A DNA stretch of 16,688 nucleotides from Cyanobacteria bacterium UBA1221. GTDB taxonomy: Bacteria; Cyanobacteriota; Vampirovibrionia; Gastranaerophilales; Gastranaerophilaceae. Every line of letters begins with the position of its first letter. Positions within the stretch are counted from its first letter, which is position 1. The DNA lies in contig DBXD01000009.1 in NCBI GenBank assembly GCA_002309425.1, forward strand, positions 18,575-35,262, given 5' to 3'. Shown piece by piece: positions 1 to 6,542 of this stretch. The translations under genes were made by a program, and so were the position numbers. The notes beneath the pieces are model-generated. The model was not told the origin of the DNA and did no database searches. It worked only from the letters and a program-made list of their open reading frames with translations.

Positions 1-41
1 ACACCTGCTTCTAAAAGTTCAATCATTGATGCTGCTGGCAT
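1..41 (-). CDS. rpsB: 30S ribosomal protein S2, N-terminal fragment (partial at window edge)
   Basis: The minus strand reads ATG at 41-39 and encodes MPAASMIELLEAGV before leaving the window. This matches the very conserved S2 start (MxxxSMxxLLEAGVHFGH). S2 is a small-subunit ribosomal protein of the 30S body. A strong ribosome binding site, AAGGAG, lies at 49-54 (minus strand), eight bases before the ATG. Only 13 codons are visible, so the identification rests on this N-terminal signature and the ribosome binding site. In many bacteria tsf follows rpsB; that cannot be seen here. Upstream lies a leader-like stretch of about 140 nt, described separately. Confidence 0.85.
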   Translation of the reverse strand, partial: MPAASMIELLEAG

Positions 42-183
42 CGGTTTTCTCCTTATGTTTAATTGTGTACCTCCGGCTGAAAAGTTCCATCCTTTTTCTC
101 TGGTTTCATACCTGATACTGCAATTTGTGCTATTTAATGCACCAATCTCGGACTAGGGCTTTGCCTATCAAACATAATCAGCC
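42..183 (-). promoter_or_regulatory. Candidate structured 5' leader of rpsB
   Basis: No convincing reading frame covers this stretch. On the minus strand it contains GTGC/GCAC (139-142 and 127-130, 8-nt loop), a GGC-AAA-GCC mini-hairpin near 155-163, and a possible long-range pairing between GGCTGA near the 5' end (178-183) and TCAGCC near 74-79. The rpsB ATG and its AAGGAG lie directly downstream. Autoregulatory leaders before rpsB are known in other bacteria, but I do not recognise this one as a described family. The call is inference from position and short pairings. Confidence 0.35.
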
Positions 184-229
184 AAATAAAAAATAACATA
201 AAGATATTTTTTATGCAAATGGCTGATTA
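175..229. repeat. Large two-part inverted repeat between the peptidase gene and rpsB
   Basis: Outer arms TAATCAGCCA (175-184) and TGGCTGATTA (220-229) are perfect complements. Inner arms ATAAAAAATA (186-195) and TATTTTTTAT (205-214) are also perfect complements, with a 9-nt loop. Together they give 20 base pairs with a small asymmetric internal loop. There is no U-tract after it on the minus strand, so it is not a standard intrinsic terminator. It could still act as a 3' end or processing hairpin for the upstream peptidase mRNA, or as a regulatory cruciform over the rpsB promoter. Confidence 0.7.
190..218 (-). promoter_or_regulatory. Candidate rpsB promoter
   Basis: On the minus strand TTGCAT (218-213) is followed after 17 nt by TATTTT (195-190). 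A TGT precedes the -10 as an extended element. The predicted start near 183 would give a leader of about 140 nt for rpsB. The match to consensus is moderate, and the site lies inside a large inverted repeat, so this is tentative. Confidence 0.35.
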
Positions 230-282
230 AGTTTCGTTACAATAAAATTATTGATTTTGCGTTCCGACACCTTATCAGAAGA

Positions 283-1452
283 TTAAGCATTAAATTCCAA
301 GAAGAATTTTCTTAAGATTTCCTGGCCTTTAAGCATTGATTTATAGCAAACATTTTCTTCTTTGCAGTGCATATTGTGAACATCTGCAAGACCGACAAGG
401 AACGGCAGCATCTTTTCATTCTTTGAATTAAAACTGTTTGCATAAATATGAGTTTCCGCACCAGCGTGGAACGAACCTATTTCAGGCTCAACCCCGCACG
501 CCTTAGCAGCCTTTTCAAACATCTGCGGAACAACATTATCATCACCTTTTTCAAAAGGAGGAAGGTGTTCTTCAAAAACTAAATCCGCATGAGCAATTCC
601 TTCGTATTCCTTATTGAAATCGTTTACATGGAATCTCATCAAATCTTTCAGTTCTTCTTCTTTTTCTCTGCTGGAACTTCTGATTGAATAAGAAACTTTT
701 GCGTTTTGGTTAATAATATTAGTGACTTTTATATCACCCGACTGAATCCCGCCTATATTACAGGAGGTTATGACATGATGATCAACTTCGTCAGAATAAA
801 ATACCCCCTGCGGAAGAACTGATACTAAGTCTGCAATAAGTTTTGCGGCATTTTCTCTTTCCGGGTCAGCAATATCAATTCCCGAATGTCCACCTTTAAA
901 AGTTTTTAAATCAATTTTTACCAACGTATAACTTGCACCTGAAGTCATAAATTGACCAAGACTGTCACTGTCAAGAACGAGGGCATATTTTGCATTCAGT
1001 TTTGTTGTATCAAGGTGTCTTATACCCGACATACCTGATTCTTCATCTCTGGTAAAGACCAATTCAAGACCACCGTGTTTTATATCTGATTTTGCAAGAT
1101 ACAAAGCAAAATAAAGTGCATTTGCGACTCCTGCTTTATCATCCGCTCCGAGAGTTCTGCCTTCGGCGTGGATAAGTCCCTCTTCGTCCACATAAGTTTT
1201 TACAGGCGAATCATCTCCTATTACATCCATGTGAGAGGACAATAACAGAGCAGGTTTTGATGTGTCTGTCGCAGGTATATTTATATATACGTTTCCGTAA
1301 TCATCAAATTCGCAAAATATATTATCTTTATCACATACAGATTTGATATACTCTGCAACTTTTTTTTCAGCCAGCGAAGGTGACGGTATTTCAGCCAAGC
1401 TGCAAAATAAATCTACAAGTCCGTATTCTTTTCTGATTTCATTTAATTCCAT
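283..1452 (-). CDS. M20-family PepT-like aminopeptidase (389 aa)
   Basis: This is a cytoplasmic di-zinc peptidase of the peptidase T / M20 group, which typically removes N-terminal residues from tripeptides or small peptides. Metal and catalytic motifs are visible: SSHMD (H74, D76), LGADDKAG (D104/D105), TRDEESG (E137/E138, catalytic base and metal ligand), ALVLDSD near 160, and FHAGAETH near the C terminus. The dimerisation (lid) domain starts around KGGHSGIDI. Length fits the family at about 370-410 aa. I place the start at the ATG at 1452 because GGAG lies six bases upstream; an in-frame TTG 12 nt earlier would put the ribosome binding site inside the gene. A good promoter lies just upstream. 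The exact substrate (true tripeptidase or another M20 peptidase) is open, so no symbol is given. Confidence 0.9.
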   Translation of the reverse strand: MELNEIRKEYGLVDLFCSLAEIPSPSLAEKKVAEYIKSVCDKDNIFCEFDDYGNVYINIPATDTSKPALLLSSHMDVIGDDSPVKTYVDEEGLIHAEGRTLGADDKAGVANALYFALYLAKSDIKHGGLELVFTRDEESGMSGIRHLDTTKLNAKYALVLDSDSLGQFMTSGASYTLVKIDLKTFKGGHSGIDIADPERENAAKLIADLVSVLPQGVFYSDEVDHHVITSCNIGGIQSGDIKVTNIINQNAKVSYSIRSSSREKEEELKDLMRFHVNDFNKEYEGIAHADLVFEEHLPPFEKGDDNVVPQMFEKAAKACGVEPEIGSFHAGAETHIYANSFNSKNEKMLPFLVGLADVHNMHCKEENVCYKSMLKGQEILRKFFLEFNA

Positions 1453-1479
1453 AACTCTCTCCAAATTAATTCCGATAAC

Positions 1480-1508
1480 ATTCTAACATGCTTTTTTATA
1501 TTAAACAA
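1480..1508 (-). promoter_or_regulatory. Promoter of the PepT-like gene with an overlapping palindrome
   Basis: Minus-strand -35 TTGTTT (1508-1503), 17-nt spacer, -10 TAGAAT (1485-1480) with an extended TGT before it. The predicted start near 1473 leaves a short leader to the ATG at 1452. A perfect inverted repeat AAACAAAT-CTC-ATTTGTTT (1503-1521) covers the -35 and could be an operator. Confidence 0.6.
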
Positions 1509-1554
1509 ATCTCATTTGTTTTATTGAACTTTGTATCAAATTTTAAAATTTTAC

Positions 1555-1583
1555 TATACAAAAATATTTTCCCATGATATTAT
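1555..1583 (+). promoter_or_regulatory. Candidate rny operon promoter
   Basis: TATACA (1555-1560), 17-nt spacer, TATTAT (1578-1583) preceded by an extended -10 TGA. It would give a leader of about 140 nt before rny. That leader contains CTCGATA/TATCGGG (about 1662-1684), a weak hairpin. Moderate consensus match only. Confidence 0.4.
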
Positions 1584-1731
1584 ATAAACAGATGTAGTAG
1601 TTAATATTTTTGGAAATATATGCAATGATATTTGTTTGAATAGCATTAATTTGAACAAACGCTCGATAGGATAAATGTATCGGGCCTTGCGTGTATTATA
1701 AAAAAATAGAAAAGGATAAGGTAAATACTCG

Positions 1732-3252
1732 ATGGGAATTTCATTAATTCTTGCGATTATTGCGGTAATAGCCTTAGTCGCCGTGCTGTTTGTCCAGCAC
1801 AACAAGATGAAAACGATTCTCCAGAGCACAGAAAAGGATCGTATTGCTTTAGAAGAGAAAGAAAAAATCTTATTTAAAGAAGCAAAAATCAAAGCTATTG
1901 AAGAACTTCAAAATGACAGAGAAAAATTAAACGAAGAAGAAAGAGAAAGAAGACAGGAATTATCAAGACAAGAAGCAAAATTAGCGAAGAGAGAAGATGT
2001 TCTTGAAGATAAAATTCAGGAATACACGGAGAAAGACATTCAGGTACAGAAAAAAATCGATGAACTTTTAGAAAAAGAAGATTACCTGGCAGAAATTGTA
2101 CAAAAGCAAACCTCAGAACTTGAAAGAATTGCAGGTATGACAGCCGAAGAAGCTAAAAATATGCTGCTTGAACAGTTAAAACAGGATTTGGCACAAGAGC
2201 AGATGACGCTCATTCGTGAAAACGAAGCCAAAATAAAAGAAACTTCTCTGGAAAAGGCAAAAGAAATATTATCAACAACAATGCAAAGATGTATGATTGA
2301 ACAGGTCGTTGAAACTACGGTTTCCGTTGTTGCACTTCCAAACGATGAAATGAAAGGAAGAATCATTGGTCGTGAAGGCAGAAACATCAGAGCACTGGAA
2401 ACATTGACAGGCGTGGATTTAATCATTGACGATACTCCGGAAGCGGTTGTATTATCAAGTTTTGACCCTGTAAGACGAGAAGTTGCAAAAATCGCTTTAG
2501 AAAAACTCATTTCTGACGGACGTATTCACCCCGTAAGGATTGAAGAAATGGTTGAAAAAGCCAACGAAGAAGTTGAAAAGAAAATCTGGACGGAAGGTGA
2601 AAATGCTGCTTTGGATATGGGAGTTATGGGCTTGAATAAAGAACTCATAAAAACTCTCGGCCGGTTGTATTACAGAACAAGTTACGGTCAAAATGTTCTG
2701 AAGCACTCGCTTGAAGTAGGACACATTGCTGGAATGCTGGCAGCCGAACTCGGAGCAAATGTTGCGGTTGCAAAACGCGCCGGATTGCTTCACGATATTG
2801 GTAAGGCCGTTGATCAAACTCAGGAGGGAACACATATTCAATTAGGTGTTGAAATTGTTTCCCGCTACGGTGAAAAGCCGGAAGTTATTCATGCAATAGA
2901 AGCTCATCACGATGACGTAGTTGCAAATACAATTGAGGCTGTTCTCGTTAAGGTTGCCGATGCAATCTCCGCAGGCCGTCCGGGGGCAAGACGTGATACT
3001 CTTGAAATATACATTAAGAGATTGCAGAAGATTGAGGAAATTGTAAACAGTTACGAGGGTATTAAACAATCTTTTGCCGTACAGGCAGGCAGAGAAGTCA
3101 GAATTATTGTTCAGGCGGAAATGTTTGATGATTTGGCTTCCCAGAGATTGGCCCGAGATGTCGCAAAGAGAATAGAGGATGAACTGGATTACCCGGGTCA
3201 GATTCGAGTAACCGTTGTCCGAGAATTCAGAACTACTGAAATTGCAAAATAA
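1732..3252 (+). CDS. rny: Ribonuclease Y
   Basis: RNase Y is a membrane-anchored endoribonuclease that starts mRNA decay and processing in bacteria without an RNase E-centred degradosome. Architecture is complete: one N-terminal membrane helix (residues about 3-21, rich in Ile/Leu/Val/Ala), a long charged coiled coil (about 25-185), a KH RNA-binding domain with GRIIGREGRN around 209, and an HD phosphohydrolase domain with LLHDIGKA (His-Asp near 353-354). The C-terminal region ends in RVTVVREFRTTEIAK. At 506 aa it is close to the usual 510-520. ATG 1732 is chosen because the membrane helix begins directly after it; AAGG lies about 10 nt upstream. It is followed by the YmdB-like gene, a pairing conserved in many bacteria. 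Confidence 0.97.
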   Translation: MGISLILAIIAVIALVAVLFVQHNKMKTILQSTEKDRIALEEKEKILFKEAKIKAIEELQNDREKLNEEERERRQELSRQEAKLAKREDVLEDKIQEYTEKDIQVQKKIDELLEKEDYLAEIVQKQTSELERIAGMTAEEAKNMLLEQLKQDLAQEQMTLIRENEAKIKETSLEKAKEILSTTMQRCMIEQVVETTVSVVALPNDEMKGRIIGREGRNIRALETLTGVDLIIDDTPEAVVLSSFDPVRREVAKIALEKLISDGRIHPVRIEEMVEKANEEVEKKIWTEGENAALDMGVMGLNKELIKTLGRLYYRTSYGQNVLKHSLEVGHIAGMLAAELGANVAVAKRAGLLHDIGKAVDQTQEGTHIQLGVEIVSRYGEKPEVIHAIEAHHDDVVANTIEAVLVKVADAISAGRPGARRDTLEIYIKRLQKIEEIVNSYEGIKQSFAVQAGREVRIIVQAEMFDDLASQRLARDVAKRIEDELDYPGQIRVTVVREFRTTEIAK

Positions 3253-3258
3253 AATTTA

Positions 3259-3313
3259 GTTTAAGAGTTGAAGGGTTAATCGGCGAAAGTTCAAAACCCT
3301 TCAACAATTAAAC
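3259..3313 (+). other. Large intercistronic hairpin between rny and ymdB
   Basis: Arms GTTTAA (3259-3264) with TTAAAC (3308-3313), then a GA/AA two-by-two internal loop, then GTTGAAGGGTT (3267-3277) with AACCCTTCAAC (3295-3305). This gives 17 base pairs around a 17-nt loop. No U-tract follows, so it is unlikely to be an intrinsic terminator. A processing or stability element separating rny from the downstream genes is more likely; this is inference. Confidence 0.75.
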
Positions 3314-3338
3314 CTTAAAACAAATTTAAAAGGTACAT

Positions 3339-4193
3339 ATGCAAAACAATAATTCGGATACGCTAAAAATTTTATTTTTCGGTGATCTGGTGGGCAGACC
3401 CGGAAGGGAAGCCGTCAGAGATTTTTTGAAAAATCCTTCGGAATTTTTGCCGGAAATTGATACGGATATTAATAATTGTTTTGTTATTGCTAATGTCGAA
3501 AATGCATCGCACGGTTTTGGTTTAACCGAGAAAAATTACAACGAACTTTCTTCGTACGGAATACATTGTATGACTTCGGGAAACCACATTTGGGATAAAA
3601 AAGAGATTAAAAACTACATCGAAACTGCGGACAAACTCTTACGCCCCATTAATTACCCCGAAAACTGCATGGGGCAGGGTTCGCATATATATGATTTTAA
3701 CGGTCATAAAATTGCCGTTATAAATATTCTTGGCAGAGTATTTATGAATATTGTAGATTCTCAGTGGGAAATAGCCAAAAGAGAAATTGAACGCATCAGA
3801 GAAATAACTCCGATTATAGTAATAGATTTTCACGCAGAAGCCACCGCCGAAAAAATATGTTTTGCAAAATTCTGTTCGGAACTCGGTTGTTCCGCATTTT
3901 TCGGTACACATACACACGTGCAGACAGCGGATGAAACTATATTGAACAACAAAACCGGATATATTACCGATGCCGGTTTTTGCGGATGCATTGACGGAGT
4001 AATCGGAATGGATTACCAAACTTCACTAAATCGATTTTTAACTTCTCTGCCTGAGCATTATGAAGTCGCAATGAGCGGTCCTAAGCAAATAAATGCGGTT
4101 ATTGTGGATATTGACCCTAATTCCGGAAGCGCCGTTGCTGTTAAAAGATTTTTTTGTAGTAGAAAAGAAGAAAAAGAGGGAAGCAGTCAATGA
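3339..4193 (+). CDS. ymdB: YmdB-like (TIGR00282) metallophosphoesterase
   Basis: Members of this family are di-metal phosphodiesterases; the Bacillus subtilis protein hydrolyses cyclic nucleotides and affects biofilm and motility decisions. All family metal-binding motifs are visible: FFGDLVGRPGR (D16), ANVENASHG (E54, N55), SGNHIWD (N82, H83), IDFHAEATAEK (H165) and FGTHTHVQTAD (H191, H193). It is 284 aa against about 264 in the family, with a short N-terminal extension of about eight residues and a charged C-terminal tail (SRKEEKEGSSQ). The ATG at 3339 follows AAAAGG seven nt upstream. Its last four bases overlap the start of the next gene (ATGA), so translation is probably coupled. The gene follows rny, as in other phyla. 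Confidence 0.93.
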   Translation: MQNNNSDTLKILFFGDLVGRPGREAVRDFLKNPSEFLPEIDTDINNCFVIANVENASHGFGLTEKNYNELSSYGIHCMTSGNHIWDKKEIKNYIETADKLLRPINYPENCMGQGSHIYDFNGHKIAVINILGRVFMNIVDSQWEIAKREIERIREITPIIVIDFHAEATAEKICFAKFCSELGCSAFFGTHTHVQTADETILNNKTGYITDAGFCGCIDGVIGMDYQTSLNRFLTSLPEHYEVAMSGPKQINAVIVDIDPNSGSAVAVKRFFCSRKEEKEGSSQ

Positions 4194-5041
4194 AGTCAGA
4201 TTTTCATATCCACACACATTTTTCTGACGGTGCTTTTTCACCGGAAAAAATTGTTGATGCCGCACTTGATGCCGGGTTAGAGGTTATTGCTTTGACTGAT
4301 CATGACAACATATTGTCCTGGCAGGTTGCGCAAGATTACATCAAAAATAATAATAAAAATTTAGAAGTCATTCAGGGTGTTGAAATTAATACTTTATATA
4401 AAGAATACGAAGTCCATATTTTGGGATACATGATGGATACGGGGGATGAGGATTTTAAAACGCTCCTAAAAACCCAGCAAGCAGCCAGAATTGAGCAAGT
4501 TAATGAAATTATTACTTTACTTGCAAAAAAAGAAGGTATTAAAATAAAATTTGACGATATTGTTAAACAAGTTGCACCCGGAGGAAGTATCGGACGTCCG
4601 CATATTGCAAAGGCAATAACAAATGCAGGCGGGACAAGCAGCGTAATTGAAGCTTATGCTAAATACATTCATAATGATTCACCTGTTTATGTTCCGAGAA
4701 AAACCGTTTCACCGCAGGATGCCGTGGAAATTATATACGAAGCCGGCGGGATTCCCGTCATTGCGCATCCGCACGATATTGATATAGCGGAAACTTTAAT
4801 AAAAGAATTAATGACTCACGGATTAAGAGGTATAGAAGCATACCACAGAAAGCATTCACCTGCATGCGTTGAATATTTCTCCTCTATTGCCGAAAATTTG
4901 GGACTTATAGTCACCGGGGGTTCGGATTTTCACGCACCCAATATGCTAAACGGTCAAATTATTTTAGGTAAGAATTTCGTTCCTGACTGGATATACGACA
5001 AATTGATGGAAGAAAAAAAACGTATTGATATGGCAGGTTAA
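4190..5041 (+). CDS. PHP-domain phosphoesterase, RNase AM / TrpH-like
   Basis: PHP-fold metal-dependent phosphoesterase of the YciV/TrpH group. Characterised relatives remove nucleotides from short RNAs and 5' RNA ends (RNase AM) and hydrolyse 3',5'-bisphosphonucleotides such as pAp. The PHP metal motifs are present in order: DFHIHTHFSDG (H6, H8, D13), ALTDHDN (36-40), GVEIN (E65), VHILGY (H76), GRPHIA (H138), IAHPHD (H193, H195) and GGSDFHA (D246, H248). Length (283 aa) suits the family. The start overlaps the end of the ymdB-like gene by four bases. Being third in an rny-ymdB operon supports a role in RNA decay rather than histidinol phosphate hydrolysis, but substrate assignment is inference. 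Confidence 0.9.
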   Translation: MKSDFHIHTHFSDGAFSPEKIVDAALDAGLEVIALTDHDNILSWQVAQDYIKNNNKNLEVIQGVEINTLYKEYEVHILGYMMDTGDEDFKTLLKTQQAARIEQVNEIITLLAKKEGIKIKFDDIVKQVAPGGSIGRPHIAKAITNAGGTSSVIEAYAKYIHNDSPVYVPRKTVSPQDAVEIIYEAGGIPVIAHPHDIDIAETLIKELMTHGLRGIEAYHRKHSPACVEYFSSIAENLGLIVTGGSDFHAPNMLNGQIILGKNFVPDWIYDKLMEEKKRIDMAG

Positions 5042-5043
5042 TT

Positions 5044-5676
5044 GTGAAATTCGGGAAATGGCGAACTGAATATACCGTAACGTTACTGATTTTATTTGCC
5101 ATAAGTTTGGTATTTATGCCGACATCAATAAAATCCACCGTACAGGCAAATCTTATTACGAAATGGGAAGATTGCTATAAAAAGCTGATTTATGCTCATG
5201 ATGCAATATTAAAACAAGAACAGTCCGAAATTTTAACAAGTTTCCGCCGTGCAAACACACCCGAAAAAAGAGAAGATTTAATTATTGAATTACTAAAACC
5301 ATATTTCAGGCTGAGTGAAGCGAAAACGCCCAGAAATTACAAAATCAAGTATATGAATCGCTCTTTTGTTGGAGAAGATGATAACCTGCACATGGACGAA
5401 TATTATTATACAAACAATAATATAATTGTCGGAATAAAAGACGTGCCTGACGAAAAAGACAAAGATACAAAGTTTATAATGACTTTCGATGTAAACGGGA
5501 AACTGCCTCCCAATATCTGGGGAAAAGATGTTTTTGGAATTGCGGTTTACGGCAAAAAAATTGAGCCGCTTGGGGGTAATATGCGCATAGAAGAACAGGG
5601 CATTGATTGTTCCCCTGTCGGAACAGGAGTAAGCTGTTCTAATTATTACCTTGTCGGAGGAGGATTTAATGATTAA
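5044..5676 (+). CDS. Membrane-anchored protein with pseudopilin-like C-terminal region, function unknown (210 aa)
   Basis: I do not recognise a named family. The protein starts with a short basic segment (MKFGKWR), then one hydrophobic helix (about residues 10-27), an amphipathic charged stretch (about 38-95), and a globular C-terminal part. The segment around 149-164 (DVNGKLPPNIWGKDVF) resembles the end of minor pseudopilins, where a short Asp/Asn-rich turn precedes a final beta strand. Two cysteines (C189, C198) near the end could form a disulfide outside the cytoplasm. No prepilin peptidase motif (G followed by FTLxE) is seen, so it is not a classical pilin. The start is GTG at 5044, two bases after the previous stop, which suggests translational coupling. 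It overlaps the next gene by eight bases. Confidence 0.75.
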   Translation: MKFGKWRTEYTVTLLILFAISLVFMPTSIKSTVQANLITKWEDCYKKLIYAHDAILKQEQSEILTSFRRANTPEKREDLIIELLKPYFRLSEAKTPRNYKIKYMNRSFVGEDDNLHMDEYYYTNNNIIVGIKDVPDEKDKDTKFIMTFDVNGKLPPNIWGKDVFGIAVYGKKIEPLGGNMRIEEQGIDCSPVGTGVSCSNYYLVGGGFND

Positions 5677-6256
5677 GCGAGTCTGCGTGTTTGCTTCTTC
5701 CTGCGACTACCTTGAAGAAATATATTATAAAGATGCATCAAAATTAGGGAGCTTACTTGCAGAAAATAATTTTGAAATGGTCTATGGCGGAAGCAGGCTT
5801 GGACTAATGTGGGCTTGTGCCGGGAATTTAAAGCAATCCGGCGGCAAATTATACGGAGTAATGCCTGAACGGCTTAATGATTTTGGAGTATCCGCCAAAA
5901 TCTGTGACGAATTTTATCTGACCGCCGGAATGAGAGAAAGAAAAGCCAAAATGGATGAACTTTCCGATGCGGTAATCGCTTTACCCGGAGGCTTCGGAAC
6001 ATTAGAAGAAGTTGCTGAAATAATTGTACAAAAGCAGCTTTGTTACAACAATAAAGCTATTGTGTTTTTAAATACCAACGGGTTCTACGACAAATTGATA
6101 GAATTTATGGATGAAATTATTTTACAAAAATTTGCACACAAAGATGCCGCAAATTTATATTATGTATCTTCCTCTCCGGAAGACGTAATAAATTACCTTA
6201 AAATGTACAACCCTGAAGCCAGAGTCTTTGACAGGGATAAAATATATAAACGATAA
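5669..6256 (+). CDS. LOG-family nucleoside 5'-monophosphate phosphoribohydrolase
   Basis: LOG proteins cleave the N-glycosidic bond of nucleoside monophosphates (cytokinin ribotides in plants; AMP and similar in bacteria), releasing base and ribose 5-phosphate. Signature motifs are visible: MVYGGSRLGLM (38-48, nucleotide-binding loop), MRERKAKM (88-95) and PGGFGTLEE (106-114), the catalytic hallmark. Length is 195 aa, typical for the short LOG type. The ATG at 5669 is chosen because GGAGGAGG lies immediately upstream with ideal spacing and the conserved fold starts at once (MIKRVCVFASS). The eight-base overlap with the preceding gene ties it to the rny operon. It meets a minus-strand small gene three bases after its stop. 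Confidence 0.92.
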   Translation: MIKRVCVFASSCDYLEEIYYKDASKLGSLLAENNFEMVYGGSRLGLMWACAGNLKQSGGKLYGVMPERLNDFGVSAKICDEFYLTAGMRERKAKMDELSDAVIALPGGFGTLEEVAEIIVQKQLCYNNKAIVFLNTNGFYDKLIEFMDEIILQKFAHKDAANLYYVSSSPEDVINYLKMYNPEARVFDRDKIYKR

Positions 6257-6259
6257 TTA

Positions 6260-6433
6260 TTAATAACTTTTTCTCATCAAATCGGAAAGCTTCATTTCTC
6301 CGGGCCGACTTATAACATTTTGCTCCGATATTCTTTTACTTTCTGTTTTTTTAAATTGAGAAAGACCTACCTTAACGTTATCATTTTCGTTAAATGAAAA
6401 TATGTCTTTAAAAAATGCTACAATTGTGTTCAT
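6260..6433 (-). CDS. Small protein of unknown function (57 aa)
   Basis: The minus-strand frame from ATG 6433 encodes 57 residues. It opens with an aromatic, amphipathic segment (NTIVAFFKDIFSF), followed by a polar, basic tail ending KLSDLMRKSY. The start is supported by GAGGAG six bases upstream. It is also supported by a promoter with 17-nt spacing (TTGCAT 6490-6485, TATTAT 6467-6462). A longer frame beginning at 6463 would put the binding site inside the gene. No cysteine and no clear transmembrane helix are present; the N-terminal helix could touch a membrane. It ends three bases from the LOG gene, tail to tail, with no terminator between them. No family recognised. Confidence 0.7.
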   Translation of the reverse strand: MNTIVAFFKDIFSFNENDNVKVGLSQFKKTESKRISEQNVISRPGEMKLSDLMRKSY

Positions 6434-6461
6434 TTGTATCTCCTCAAATATTTTTATACAC

Positions 6462-6490
6462 ATAATACATTAAATCTCTTATTTATGCAA
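6462..6490 (-). promoter_or_regulatory. Promoter of the 57-aa small gene
   Basis: Minus-strand TTGCAT (6490-6485), 17-nt spacer, TATTAT (6467-6462). The predicted start near 6455 gives a leader of about 22 nt containing GAGGAG before ATG 6433. Confidence 0.6.
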
Positions 6491-6496
6491 ATTTCA

Positions 6497-6526
6497 TTGA
6501 ACTTTATGGTATATTTGTACTAGATT
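6497..6526 (+). promoter_or_regulatory. Weak candidate promoter of the HEAT-like gene
   Basis: TTGAAC (6497-6502), 18-nt spacer, TAGATT (6521-6526). The start would fall at about 6533, leaving a very short leader before the TTG start at 6543. An alternative -10, TATATT (6510-6515), lacks a good -35. Confidence 0.3.
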
Positions 6527-6542
6527 TATAAGGAATTTGAAT

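Noticed and set aside
1662..1684. Hairpin CTCGATA/TATCGGG in the rny leader as a riboswitch
   Set aside because: Only seven weak pairs with one G-U and no conserved ligand-binding motif were found; too little for a separate call.
1554..1892. 112-aa minus-strand frame across the rny promoter and start
   Set aside because: It covers the rny membrane-anchor codons in antisense, has no ribosome binding site and reads as an AT-rich hydrophobic shadow.
2082..3069. Several minus-strand frames inside rny
   Set aside because: rny is intact on the plus strand with all domains; the opposite frames lack start signals and resemble antisense translations of the coiled coil and HD domain.
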